From: Avena insularis
Taxonomy: Eukaryota; Streptophyta; Magnoliopsida; Poales; Poaceae
NCBI GenBank assembly: GCA_023614405.1
Contig: CM042689.1
Coordinates: forward strand, 333,722,305 to 333,786,304
Direction: 5' to 3'
Length of the DNA stretch: 64,000 nt
Part shown: positions 22,870 to 33,615 of the stretch, one piece after another
Layout of the letters: each line of letters starts with the position of its first letter
Numbering within the stretch: position 1 is the first letter of the stretch
The notes under the pieces: generated by a model
Databases searched by the model: none
The model's input: the letters and a program-made list of their open reading frames with translations, nothing else
What the model was told of the DNA's origin: nothing
Program-made: the position numbers and the translations under genes

Positions 22870-23790
22870 CTCGCAGGGGAGAAGTACTCACCACTGTGAC
22901 CTTTGCTTCGACTCTGTCAGGACCTCACTCAGGTAGTATGTTGGACATTGCACCTTATGCTCATGGCCTTCTTCCTCGCACTCCACTGATGTTACCACAC
23001 TTACGACCTTGTTAGTCATTGCGATGTAAAGTAACATATGCTCCTATGGCTTTGGCGCTATGATAATTGGTGGATTCGAAAGTAAATCTTTCAAACTCTG
23101 TAGGGTACCATCGGTTTTCTTCAAGAGTTTGTATAAAGGTGCGGCTCTTTCTCTGAGTCGGTTGACGAACCGGCTCACTGCTACAATGCAACCAGTGAGA
23201 CATTGCACGTCCTACAGGCGAGTTGGCCTGGTGATGTTTAGTATAGCCTTGATTTTGTCCCGGTTCACCTCTATGCCTCTTTCAGACACGATGAAACCTA
23301 ACAATTTTCCAGCTAGGATTCCAAAGAAGCATTTCTTTGGATTTAGCATGATGTTGAATTTTTATAGGCTAGCAAATGTTTCCTCTAAGTCGGAAATAAG
23401 TGTTTCCTTCTTTTTGGACATCACTGCTATATCATCTACGTATACAAGGACATTGCGTCCGATTTGATCATTAAGACAACACTGCATGGTGCGTTGATAT
23501 GTAGCTCCTGTGTTCTTTAAGCCAAAAGGCATAGTTTTCTAGCAGAAGGTTCTGAAAGGTGTGATGAAATACGTCTTGAGTTGATCTGATTCTTTCATCG
23601 GTATCTGGTGATATCCGGAATATGTGTTGAGAAAATAGAGTAATTTCGACCCTATCGTGGAGTCGATAACTTGATCGATTCTTGGCAAAGGGAATGGATC
23701 TTTAGGACAAGTCTTGTTCAAGGCAGAATAATCAATGCACATCCTTAAATAAATAGTGTACTTTTTAGGGACGAGTACAGGATTTGCCAC
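22870..23790 (-). pseudogene. pol: Reverse transcriptase of Element I pol
   Basis: The best open part (23539-23790) carries ANPVLVPKK, MCIDYSALNKTCPKDPFPLPRIDQVID and YSGYHQIPM, the RT finger and palm motifs of Tat Gypsy. After a stop, the frame continues with MPFGLKNTGATYQR and the catalytic YVDD (around 23430-23440). The later part covers the RT thumb and RNase H boundary. At least three stops or frameshifts are present. Confidence 0.82.
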
Positions 23791-24119
23791 TCATTCAACG
23801 TGGATGACCTCTGTGATAAATCTGGCTAATTCTAGTCGGGCTAATTCCTTAGATATAGCTTTGCGCTTTTCATCACCAAACCCCCATAAGGATTGTTTGA
23901 TGGGTTTAGCGTCAAGGTACATATTAAGAGAGTGATCGGCAAGTTCCCTAGGTACTTCGGTCATGTCAGAAGGCTGCCATGTGAATATATCTTTATTAGC
24001 TTTGAGTAACTCGACAATAGCGCTTTCCTATGCATGGTCTAAGCCTACCACTACGTTCGTCGTCTTGGAGGGATCTTCTTCCTTTAGTTACATCTTCTTT
24101 GTATCTTCCGATGCCTTGA
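23791..24119 (-). pseudogene. pol: Protease-RT linker of Element I
   Basis: The minus strand encodes WQPSDMTEVPRELADHSLN and LARLELARFITEVIHVE, the segment before RT in Tat polyproteins. Its N-terminal continuation is at 42149-42347, beyond the C4 and T1 insertions. Confidence 0.7.
24115..24119 (+). repeat. Target-site duplication of T1, left copy (CTTGA)
   Basis: CTTGA abuts the T1 start and is repeated at 36815-36819. Confidence 0.92.
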
Positions 24120-27100
24120 TGTAACATCCCAAAAATCATGATTTCAAAGCTTGCATATCATTCATGCATTCATAATCAATTTAGGATCATTTTCAAATGA
24201 GATTTCAAAAATAGAAGCATTTGAATGTCTATTATTTTATGTGAGCAAGGCAATGGCCCACTGCTACTCTCTAGTATGAGATTATTTGTTTTAAACCAGA
24301 AAGATTTGAACTTAGAGTTGATTGATATTTTATAAAGCTTGGACAAAGTTTTCAAAACAAAGTATGAATTTAAAACCATTCATATGCCTTTATTAAACAA
24401 TGGTAAAGGCACTGATTTATTTAAATTCCAATGGGCCAAAGTATTTTGAGTGAGCAACTTTGTTCTGTAGCCAAAAAGGTGCAAGTTCTACTTTACATCA
24501 GAACAGGTTTGAATTCAAACCCATTTGAAAACCATTTGAAATTGATTCCAAAAAATCAAATCAAAAATAGAAAAAGATAAAAGAAAAGGAAAAGGGCCAG
24601 CGCTGCCAAACTAGCCTAGCACCGTAACCCACCTGAGCCCACGGGTCATTCCCTATTCCGCTCTCTCACCACATGAGCCTAACCCTGACCGCTAACACTG
24701 GGCCCTCTCCATGTCAGCGTCGTCTTCCCCGAATCCTTGCGCGCAGACGCCGCTCCGCCGTTACCTCTCTATAGTGACGCCGTGATTAAACCTAGCGTAA
24801 ATTCCATTGATTTGCCGCGTGATTGTCGCCCCTGCTCTGGCTACAAAACCCCCTCTCCATCCCACACTTTTCCCCTCACTCCACTCGCTTGCTCCGCCAC
24901 CAGGCTACCCATATTTCGCATTACACCGCCGCAGACAGAGCCAACTCCAGCGAGGTATTCCGGTAAGCCTCGTGTTCGCGCCCACTCCTTGTTCACTCTG
25001 GGATGACCCCCCTGTTCCAGGCGCATCTCCTGATACCCTTTGTTCAGCTGTTTGTGATCCAGAGCGTCGACTTCGACGAGCACCGTGGGCATCCGACGCC
25101 ACCTCCAACTCTAGTGAGAGATTTAGGTAAAACCCGACTACCCCGTGCCTTCTCTTTGACCCTGTCAGGTTAGCCTGAGTGTTGTGCACACACTGATACC
25201 CTCTGTTTGTGCTAGGGTGGCCAGAAACGTCGCCTTCATCGCCGTCTGAGCAAACCCGACACTGTCCCCAACTCCGACGAGCCCCAGCAGCCTCTGCAGC
25301 ACGCCCCCGCCCAAGCCAACGACACCTTGAGCACCGTCGTGTTCACGCGAGTCTGGTAAGCCACTACCTAGCCCCTAGCCCCCTCTAGAACCACCGGAAC
25401 GTCGTCGGCAGAAGCGCGGCCGCCGCCAGCAACCATTTGCGCCGCCGGTTTTAGGTCAACACGATTTGATCCACTGGATCTAGATCCAGTGGTTTAGATT
25501 AGACGCCAGGCCGAAGAGGTACAAGCAGATCTGAGCCGCTGGATTTTAATTAGATCTAACGGTGCGCGAGCGTGATCGATCTTGACGGCGGTAATCGCGA
25601 TGTGGCACGTGCTTCGTGTTTTGATTTAAAATCTGGAATTAGATCTATTAGTTGTTCAAACTTGCAAAATTCATAACTTTTGATCCACACGTTCAAATTT
25701 TGTAAATTTTATATAATTGGAATCAGGAGAAAGAATTCTATCCAATTATGCACTTTGTTTAATAAATTGCATCTATAAAATGGGTTGTTTTTGCAGAGAC
25801 ATTTATAAGCTTATTTTGTATATAAAAATTGTATGGAAAATGTTCTAAGGGCCAAATTAATTTTATTTAGTGTATAATTGTTTTGTTTATGATTCAGTAC
25901 TGTTCCAATTTTCTTGTTTGATTTAGAAAATCATCACATGGCATTTGCATGCATTCATATATTTTTGCTTGTTTATTTTGATATGTGAATTTGGTGCTAT
26001 CATTTTATGTGTAGATTTTGGTGCTAGTGGTGATTGTGATTGTGAGGATTGTTGCTACTCCCCCACCTACCAAGGAAAGTGGTGCTTCATATTTTTGTCC
26101 CAATATTTTGACTATGCATTAGAAATATTTTGTATAGGGCTTGCATGAGTATTTTTGCTAAGTATCTATATGCTATGCTTGGGAAATCCTAGTAGTTGTA
26201 GAATTGTTAGAATTTTCTCTAAGTTAAGATACTTGTTATTGCCATGCTTAGCCTAGCTAGTAGCAACCAAGGGTGGAATATATACATGCTATGGAAAAAA
26301 TATTGCTAAGTCTTTGACTTATGTTTTTGCTTAATAAAACAACTAAGTGAATGAAACACCTGGGTGGAATGGTAATTGCTTGGTGGTTTTTGGTTGAGTG
26401 GTTACACAAGGCCCATTTCTATGGTTTACCTTGTGTATCTCACTTGTGGATTGCCACCTAGGAACAAAGGGATTTGAGATGCCAAATGTTAAGAAGCTTC
26501 TAGTGCAGCCACATGGCATTATGGGCTCTGCCTGGATCATATAGGTTGCAATAACTTAGCCAAATGGATAGTTGGTGGTAGGGGAATGATAGGTTTGGAG
26601 CGCGTCCATTCTGGTCTAAGGGAAGGCTTCTGAAAGGTCCTATCTTGGTGAAACCAAGTCTTGTGGGGAAAGTGCACCACCTCTGCAAGGAAGAAACTAA
26701 GTACTTAGTCGTGTCCCCGGTAATGGACAACTTGAGCATCGAGACATGGAAGCTATCAAGAATCTCCTCATCCCAATTTTCTAAGTTAAAACTTGTGGTT
26801 TAACAAGGGTGAAGGTTCACCAATTTCTATTGGTGGTTCCTTGGGAGTTTTTGCCAAACAAAAACTTAGTGTTTTCAACTAATAGGTAAAATCTATTTTG
26901 AGCAAAGCAAGCCTAAGCTACACTTAGCCAAATTCATGTAGTAACTAGATGCTAATATTCTACTAAGGTATCACTTGCCAATACTATTCCAATGTATTGA
27001 CCAACTATGGTTGTAACTTGTGATGTTGCGGGTTACTCTGATGATGATTAGGGGTTTTGAGTCTACACTCAACATGCTTGCCTGTGGCACATGAAGATGA

Positions 27101-27308
27101 AGACTTCTATCTTTATATTGTTAAGTTAAACTCTTGTACTAGCCTATGGCTATGGAGTTGTAAAAGACAATGTTATCTCTGGAATGACGATGTAATAATG
27201 ACCTTTGTTTCTGTGTACTTCATCTTAAACTGTGGATGCTAGCAATTGATCCAGGGACTAGCATTGCAATCACAGGGAACTTTACCTTTATAAAGGTGGG
27301 ATCTTACA
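24120..27308 (+). repeat. 5' LTR of T1
   Basis: It starts TGTAACATCCC and ends GGGATCTTACA, 3189 bases long. A GC-rich stretch (about 24600-25450) gives several overlapping long open frames on both strands that are not genes. The rest is AT-rich and non-coding. Confidence 0.95.
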
Positions 27309-27310
27309 GA

Positions 27311-27322
27311 TGGTATCAGAGC
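27311..27322 (+). promoter_or_regulatory. Initiator tRNA-Met primer site of T1
   Basis: TGGTATCAGAGC lies two bases after the LTR end and is a perfect match to the standard plant primer-binding sequence. Confidence 0.95.
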
Positions 27323-27454
27323 ACTGTGTTGCCTGTAGGATTATGACCCTAGGATTGGATTAGAAACCACTAAGGAAATTTTTTCAACAATTTCCACACT
27401 TGTCCTTTTCTTCTCGTAAACTTTTCTAATCTTCTTTCTCATCTATATTTGTAG

Positions 27455-27908
27455 ATGAACTCCATCAACGAAGCCGTGAGGAAGGGACCACTCATGACCA
27501 TGACCTTGGAGTGTGAGACAGAATTCCCCAAGGCCCTCAAGAACCTCATGGTTATCATGGGGATACATGGTGCAGCTGTGTACAAAGGATTCCCCGTGAT
27601 GGATGAAGGAGTAGAGTACTGGTGGGTGCAACTTCACCAACTCACAAATGCACACAACATTCTTTGACTCTCCAAGAAATGCAGCTTGGAATGCCATCAA
27701 GGAGCTTGGTGATAGACTCAAGTGCAGAATGCTTAACACCCAAAATGACCTTAGGGAAGAAAAGAAGCATACCCAAGAGTTAGAGGCTACCAACCAATGT
27801 TTAAGAGAAGACATCATAGACTTAGCAATGGAGTCATGTGATCAAGATCGACAGATTGCCTCTAGGGATGCCCTGATAGCCAACTTGGCAAGTGAGTGGG
27901 GATTGTAA
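27455..27908 (+). pseudogene. Extra ORF A of T1, coiled-coil, one frameshift
   Basis: I do not recognise this protein. The ATG at 27455 gives about 65 residues (MNSINEAVRKGPLMT; MVIMGIHGAAVYKGFPVMD). The reading then shifts frame between about 27645 and 27667 and continues to a stop at 27906-27908. The second part is charged and heptad-like (EEKKHTQELEATNQCLREDI), suggesting a coiled coil. The ORF sits between the primer site and ORF B in the sense direction, so it could be made from the genomic or a subgenomic transcript. It has no zinc knuckle and is not Gag. Confidence 0.5.
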
Positions 27909-28110
27909 AGTAATTCGTTAGTTGGACCACCACACTTATCGTTTTATTTCCAAAAATCTATCTAAGTTATGTTGAACCTTTGATGCTTGTAATGGATTTG
28001 TGTATGCCATGACTTGTGTGATTGTTGCAAAAGATATGCTTGTGATATTTTGTCTTGTGATTTTTCTCTATTGATGTTGATTCTAACTTTTCTCTATCTT
28101 ATAAAAATAG

Positions 28111-28920
28111 ATGCCTAATGTTATTATCAACACGGCCGAGGAGTTCAAGGGAACTCGTTTTGGCACTCGTCTCATTGAGCTCACTAGCGTGCTTAACCTT
28201 CCACTTCCTAGCATTATGACGCTTCCCCTCACCAATTTTGAGAGGAAGGATCTATGGGGCTTCAGAGTCACTCAGCCCGTACGCCAGACAGAGCCAACCA
28301 CGGATACCATCACCTTCAAGCTGATGCATGAAGACAAGGAGAAAGGCCTAGATGTAGTCATGCAGGAGTTACTTGGGCGCCTGGTAGGGAGACACTCTAG
28401 GGAGCTTAGAGGTCTTTACTTTCACCCCTTCGGGAGACGCAACGAGGAGGGTGAGGATATTGAGTACGAGGATGCTGCTAGAGAGACGATGGAGCCGATT
28501 CGTCTATACCTCTAGGACCTAGAGGGTATTATTAGGCACCTAGATACTGATAGGACCAACGTCATGCTTAGAAATGATGAGCTCCAGGTGCAGCTTCATG
28601 AGAAGGACAAGCTCTTCGCGGGGAAAGACGAGATAGTCAAGGAAATGGAGGCCAAGTTTGAAAGCCAGGACAAGAAATTCAAGAGCCTGGAGAAGAGAGT
28701 CCAAGACCGGAACAAGAAGATCCGGGAGATGAAGGAAGAGCTGGAGGCCAAGGACTTCGAGCTCGAGCATCAGCAGTGAGTGATTGAGAGACTTCGCTCA
28801 CAGAAGAGGGCTCTTAGGGCCAAGATAGAGGCCTTGACTACCAATGTTGAGGAATACAAGACCGCTATGGAGAATGCAGGTCTTACACTTGTTGATGTGG
28901 AGGTTGATGCGGAGGAGTAG
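28111..28920 (+). pseudogene. Extra ORF B of T1, globular plus coiled-coil, two stops
   Basis: A 269-codon frame starts at the ATG at 28111 and ends at a TAG at 28918-28920. It has in-frame stops at 28513-28515 (TAG) and 28777-28779 (TGA). The first 130 residues look globular. The rest is highly charged with strong heptads (VQLHEKDKLFAGKDEIVKEM; KKFKSLEKRVQDRNKKIREM), indicating a long coiled coil. The codon frame is preserved across both stops, which suggests recent inactivation. It lies just upstream of Gag in the sense direction. Function is unknown; a structural or Gag-partner role is only a guess. Confidence 0.55.
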
Positions 28921-29149
28921 TGATGACTACTCATTTATCTTTCATCTACCGTACTTTTGATATATTGAGTGGCAATGACCATCCAACATGTGGGTGGCTT
29001 GCTATGGTGTGTTTACTTTTCCAAACTTGTTGTTTACGTTGTTTGAACCTTATGTTATTTTGATGCTTGTTTTGGTGATTGTCTATGTGATGTATTGTGC
29101 ATGTTAAGCATCTATGGGTATCTCATTCTTATCCTTATGAAAACCACAG

Positions 29150-31456
29150 ATGCCTCCTCAACGTGCCAACCCCAACCCAAACAAAAACAATGTCACCCCC
29201 GAGATGCAGCAGCTGATGACAGCACAGGCACAGCTGATGCAGATGATGACCACTTTTATGCAGAATCAGAATAACAACAACAACAATAACAACAACAACA
29301 ACAACAACAACAATCCGAACAATCCACCAGGATTTGACATGCTCACCAGATTCCTAAGACTGGGGCCTGCAAAGTTCTCAGGAACCACTGATCCAATGGT
29401 GGCCAATGATTGGCTATGTTCGGTGAACAAGGATTTGGTAACTATCGGCTGCACCGACGAGGAGAAGGTCAGGTTTGCAGCACATCTGTTGGAAGGACCA
29501 GCAGCTACTTGGTGGGATAACTTCCAGATCACCACTCCCATTGAGGATGTAACTTGGGCTATCTTTGAGGATGGTTTTCGCACAGCTCACATCTCATCCG
29601 GAGTGATGAATTTGAAGAAGAATGAGTTCCATAACCTGAAGCAGCGTCACCGCAGCGTGGCTGAATATATTGAGGAGTTCAACAATCTGGCGCGTTATGC
29701 ACCGGATGAAGTTGATACTGATGCCAAGAGGAAGGAGAAATTCCTCGAAGGACTGAACGATGAACCAAATCTGCAGCTGTCTGTTGCCTATGTCCCAACC
29801 TACCAATCACTTTGTGACAAGTCTACCATCTTGGAGAACAATATGAAACAGGTTGAAAGCAGAAAGAGGAAGCACAGCTCGGGATCGTCTCACAAGCGTT
29901 CCCACCACGATGATAGTGGGAGTTCTGGATCCCACAAACATGGAAAGCACAACAACCACCACAACCACAACCGCCATCATGACAACAAGCATCACCGTAG
30001 TCATGATAATGACAAGTACAAGAACCACAATAGTGGACACAAGAGTCACCATAGTGGAGGTGGAAGTGGAAGTGGTAGTCAACCTGCAAAGAGAGATGTC
30101 AGTCAGGTTGAATGTTTCAAGTGTAAGAAGCTGGGGCATTATGCAAATGAGTGCCCAGAAAAGAAAGTTGAAGGAACCACCAAGCCCAACCCTTTCCACA
30201 AGGGACAAGTGAACCACATCAGTGTGGAAGAGATTTATGAGGAGTCTGATGCTATGGCTGGTAAGTTCAAACTGAATTCTATTCCAGCACTTGTTCTTTT
30301 TGATACTAGTGCATCACATTCATTCATATCAAAAGCATTTTTTGATAGAAATGGGTTTCCAACTGAAAATATTGGGTGTCCACTAAAAGTAAGTTCTCCT
30401 GGTGGAGATATGATAGTAAGTCTTGGATGTCGTGATCTAGTGATAGAATTTGGAAAGCATAAGTTTCCAGTGAGTCTGATAATCCTAGATTCCCAAGGAC
30501 TGGATGTAATTTTGGGAATGGACTGGATGACCAAGTATGAAGGAGTACTGGATTGTGCCAATCGTACTGTCGCACTCACAACCCCGGAAAATAAACGGAT
30601 AAGATTCAAGTCTAACTTTGAATCAAATGGGAGTAAGCTAGATTCTCTTAAGGGGGTTAGCATAGACAGTGTGCCAATTGTGAGAGAATATCCAGATGTG
30701 TTTCCGGAGGAATTACCGGGAATGCCACCAGATAGAGATGTGGAGTTTCTGATTGACTTGCTGCCAGGATTAGGACCAATAGCAAAGAGACCTTACAAGA
30801 TGTCAGTTGATGAGTTGAAAGAACTCAAGAAACAACTTGGAGAACAGTTGCATAAAGGATTTATTCAACCAAGTTCTTCATCTTGGGGGGCACCAGTCTT
30901 GTTTGTGAAAAAGAAAGATAGAAGTCAAAGGTTATGCATCGATTATCGTTCACTCAATGAGGTGACTATCAAGAACAAATATCCTTTGCCCAGAATCAAT
31001 GACTTGTTTGATCAATTAGAAGGAGCATGTGTGTTCTCAAAGATTGAACTCCGGTCAGGTTATTTTCAACTTAAGATAAGGGAACAAGACATACCTAAGA
31101 CAGCTTTCACCACTAGGTATGGATTGTATGAGTACACCGTAATGCCATTTGGTTTGACCAATGCACCATCTTACTTCATGAATATGATGAACAAGATGTT
31201 CATTGAGTTCCTTGACAAGTTTGTTGTCGTTTTCATCGATGACATTTTGATCTACTCCAAGAGCAAAGAAGAGCATGAAGGACATTTCTGTTTGATACTT
31301 GAGAAGCTTAGAGAACATAAGTTGTATGCCAAATTCAGCAAGTGTGAATTCTGGTTGAATGAAGTTGGATTTCTTGGACACATTGTGTCAGGAGATGGTG
31401 TAGCATTGATCCATAAAAGTGTCACCGAATCGAATGGGAATCTCCTAAGTCAGTGA
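29150..31456 (+). CDS. gag-pol: Gag-protease-RT polyprotein of T1 (768 residues)
   Basis: The ATG at 29150 follows a short untranslated stretch. Order: Gln/Met-rich N-terminus, a run of 14 or more Asn (about residues 40-54), Gag core with WWDNFQ (about residues 121-126), a His/Ser/Lys-rich linker (about residues 245-310), zinc knuckle C322-C325-H330-C335, protease, then RT. The protease box at residue 385 is DTSAS, not DTGAS; the glycine is normally essential. RT has [20 protein letters not shown], the [10 protein letters not shown] stretch and the catalytic FIDD at residues 695-698. A frameshift after HIVSGDGVA (about 31402-31430) ends the frame early at 31454-31456, so RNase H and integrase are cut off from it. 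Confidence 0.93.
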   Translation: MPPQRANPNPNKNNVTPEMQQLMTAQAQLMQMMTTFMQNQNNNNNNNNNNNNNNNPNNPPGFDMLTRFLRLGPAKFSGTTDPMVANDWLCSVNKDLVTIGCTDEEKVRFAAHLLEGPAATWWDNFQITTPIEDVTWAIFEDGFRTAHISSGVMNLKKNEFHNLKQRHRSVAEYIEEFNNLARYAPDEVDTDAKRKEKFLEGLNDEPNLQLSVAYVPTYQSLCDKSTILENNMKQVESRKRKHSSGSSHKRSHHDDSGSSGSHKHGKHNNHHNHNRHHDNKHHRSHDNDKYKNHNSGHKSHHSGGGSGSGSQPAKRDVSQVECFKCKKLGHYANECPEKKVEGTTKPNPFHKGQVNHISVEEIYEESDAMAGKFKLNSIPALVLFDTSASHSFISKAFFDRNGFPTENIGCPLKVSSPGGDMIVSLGCRDLVIEFGKHKFPVSLIILDSQGLDVILGMDWMTKYEGVLDCANRTVALTTPENKRIRFKSNFESNGSKLDSLKGVSIDSVPIVREYPDVFPEELPGMPPDRDVEFLIDLLPGLGPIAKRPYKMSVDELKELKKQLGEQLHKGFIQPSSSSWGAPVLFVKKKDRSQRLCIDYRSLNEVTIKNKYPLPRINDLFDQLEGACVFSKIELRSGYFQLKIREQDIPKTAFTTRYGLYEYTVMPFGLTNAPSYFMNMMNKMFIEFLDKFVVVFIDDILIYSKSKEEHEGHFCLILEKLREHKLYAKFSKCEFWLNEVGFLGHIVSGDGVALIHKSVTESNGNLLSQ

Positions 31457-33603
31457 AAGAAGTTCATAGTTTTCTTGGCTTGGCAGGATACTATAGAAGA
31501 TTCATTGAGAATTTCTCCAAGGTAGCTAAGCCAATGACGGAGTTACTAAAGGAAGACAAGAAATTTGCTTGGACCGAAGGATGTGAACTCAGCTTCCAAG
31601 AATTGAAGAAGAGACTAGTGACAGCACCAGTCCTATGTCTGCCAGATTTGGAGAAGGATTTCCAAGTGTATTGTGATGCATCCCATCCTGGATTAGGTGC
31701 AGTTCTGATGCAAGAAGGGAAAGTTGTGGCGTATGCCTCGAGACAACTCAAAACTCATGAGGTAAATTATCCTACTCATGATTTGGAGTTAGCCTCTGTT
31801 GTCCGTGCACTCAAAACATGGAGACATTATCTTTTGGGAAAGCGATGTGAAGTGTTCACAGATCACAAAAGTTTGAAGTATATCTTCACCCAGAAAGAAA
31901 TCAACATGAGACAAAGAAGATGGCTAGAACTCATCAAAGACTATGGCTTGAGTTTGCAATACCACCCCAGTAAAGCAAATGTTGTAGCGGATGCACTAAG
32001 CCGTAAGGTATTCGTGAATGGCCTTACTAAAGGAGAGTTGCCAGATGATCTGTGTACCCAATTTAGAGACCTCAGGTTGGAGATTGTGCCTGAAGGACAC
32101 CTCATGTCATTAGATGTTCAACCCACCTTATTGGACAAAATCAAGGAAGCCCAAAAGACGGACAAGGAAATTGAAGAGATTAAGGAAAAGATTGGCAAGG
32201 GAAAAGCCAAAGGATTCCATGAAGACGAACAAGGAACTTTATGGTATGGAAAACGTATCTGCGTTCCGCAAGACCCGGAACTTCGGAAACTGATTTTACA
32301 AGAAGCACACAACTCACCATATTCCATTCATCCGGGTAACACCAAAATGTACATGGATATGAAGGAAATATTTTGGTGGAATAATCTCAAGAAAGACATC
32401 GCCGAACATATTGCTTTGTGTGATGTATGTAGTAGAGTGAAAGCGGAACATCACAAACCAGCAGGATTATTACAACCACTACCTATTCCTGATTGGAAGT
32501 GGGACAATATTGGCATGGATTTCATCACCGGATTGCCAAGGACCAGGTCAGTATATGATTCTATTTGGGTATTAGTGGATCTCCTAACTAAAGTGGCTCA
32601 TTTCATACCCGTGAAGACAACCTATGCAAGTGCTAAGTTGGCCAAGATCTATATGAATAGGATTGTGTGTCTGCATGGAGTACCCAAGAGTATTGTGTCT
32701 GATAGGGGAACTCAATTCACTTCTCATTTTTGGAGGCAACTGCATGAGTCATTGGGAACGAGATTAGAATTTAGTACTGCTTTTCATCCCCAGACTGATG
32801 GACAGACAGAAAGGACCAACCAGATTCTAGAGGATATGTTGAGGGCATGTGCCCTAGACTATGGAGCTAGTTGGGATGAAAGTCTGCCTTACGCAGAATT
32901 CTCTTACAACAACAGCTATCAAGCCAGTATTAAGATGGCACCGTTTGAGTTTCTCTATGGGAGAAAGTGTACTACCCCATTGCTATGGAATGGTGTGGGA
33001 GAAAGAAACTTGTTCGTGCCAGAACTAATCAAAGAGGCTGAAGAGAAAGTCAAGTTAGTAAAGGACAGATTGAATATAGCACAGTCCCGACAGAAGAGCT
33101 ACGTAGATCCTAAGCGTAGAGAAGTCACCTATGAGGTGGGTGATAGAGCTTATCTTAGAGTGTCACCACTTCGTGGAGTGAAGAGATTTGGAGTCAAAGG
33201 AAAATTGGCCCCAAGATATGTTGGACCATTCAAGATTCTGAGTCATAAAGGAGAAGTAGCTTATGAAATTGAACTGCCGGAATCATTATCTGCCGTTCAT
33301 AATGTGTTTCATGTGAGTCAGCTAAAGAAATGCCATCCGGAGATGGAAGAGACTTCTTTGAAGGATACTATACCTTTGGAGGAGGTCCAATTGGAAAGTG
33401 ATCTCACCTATGAAGAAAAACCTATCAAGATTCTTGAGACTGCAGAAAGAGTTACTCGGACAAAGACTATCAAATTCCGCAAAGTTCAGTGGAACCATCA
33501 TTCCGAAGAAGAAGCAACATGGGAAAGAGAAGATGACCTTTGGAAAGACCACCCTCACCTATTTGCTAGCCAATCCGAATCTCGAGGGCGAGATTCACCT
33601 TAA
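31453..33603 (+). CDS. pol: RNase H-integrase-chromodomain part of T1 pol
   Basis: This is the continuation of the T1 polyprotein in another frame; the natural start is upstream, so no real initiation at 31453 is implied. It opens with the RT connection ([12 protein letters not shown]). RNase H follows with YCDAS (catalytic D75), then the integrase zinc-binding region (HPGNTKMY ... CDVC, about residues 285-332). The integrase core has D356, D417 and E453, that is D,D35E spacing. After it come a GPY/F-type module ([10 protein letters not shown]) and a C-terminal chromodomain (about residues 649-703, with [20 protein letters not shown]). Chromodomains target chromoviruses to heterochromatin. 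The frame is uninterrupted to its stop 12 bases before the LTR. Confidence 0.93.
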   Translation: MKEVHSFLGLAGYYRRFIENFSKVAKPMTELLKEDKKFAWTEGCELSFQELKKRLVTAPVLCLPDLEKDFQVYCDASHPGLGAVLMQEGKVVAYASRQLKTHEVNYPTHDLELASVVRALKTWRHYLLGKRCEVFTDHKSLKYIFTQKEINMRQRRWLELIKDYGLSLQYHPSKANVVADALSRKVFVNGLTKGELPDDLCTQFRDLRLEIVPEGHLMSLDVQPTLLDKIKEAQKTDKEIEEIKEKIGKGKAKGFHEDEQGTLWYGKRICVPQDPELRKLILQEAHNSPYSIHPGNTKMYMDMKEIFWWNNLKKDIAEHIALCDVCSRVKAEHHKPAGLLQPLPIPDWKWDNIGMDFITGLPRTRSVYDSIWVLVDLLTKVAHFIPVKTTYASAKLAKIYMNRIVCLHGVPKSIVSDRGTQFTSHFWRQLHESLGTRLEFSTAFHPQTDGQTERTNQILEDMLRACALDYGASWDESLPYAEFSYNNSYQASIKMAPFEFLYGRKCTTPLLWNGVGERNLFVPELIKEAEEKVKLVKDRLNIAQSRQKSYVDPKRREVTYEVGDRAYLRVSPLRGVKRFGVKGKLAPRYVGPFKILSHKGEVAYEIELPESLSAVHNVFHVSQLKKCHPEMEETSLKDTIPLEEVQLESDLTYEEKPIKILETAERVTRTKTIKFRKVQWNHHSEEEATWEREDDLWKDHPHLFASQSESRGRDSP

Positions 33604-33612
33604 GGGGGTTAG
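33602..33612 (+). promoter_or_regulatory. Polypurine tract of T1
   Basis: AAGGGGGTTAG lies just upstream of the 3' LTR and overlaps the pol stop codon. Confidence 0.85.
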
Positions 33613-33615
33613 ATT

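Noticed and set aside
24600..25450. Long overlapping open frames on both strands, as possible host genes
   Set aside because: They lie in the GC-rich part of the T1 LTR and reappear at 34100-35000 in the other LTR copy. Low stop density explains them.
28111..28920. ORF B of T1 as a host coiled-coil gene captured from the genome
   Set aside because: It could be so originally, but there is no sign of introns or recent capture. Its fixed place in sense ahead of Gag is better explained as an element ORF.
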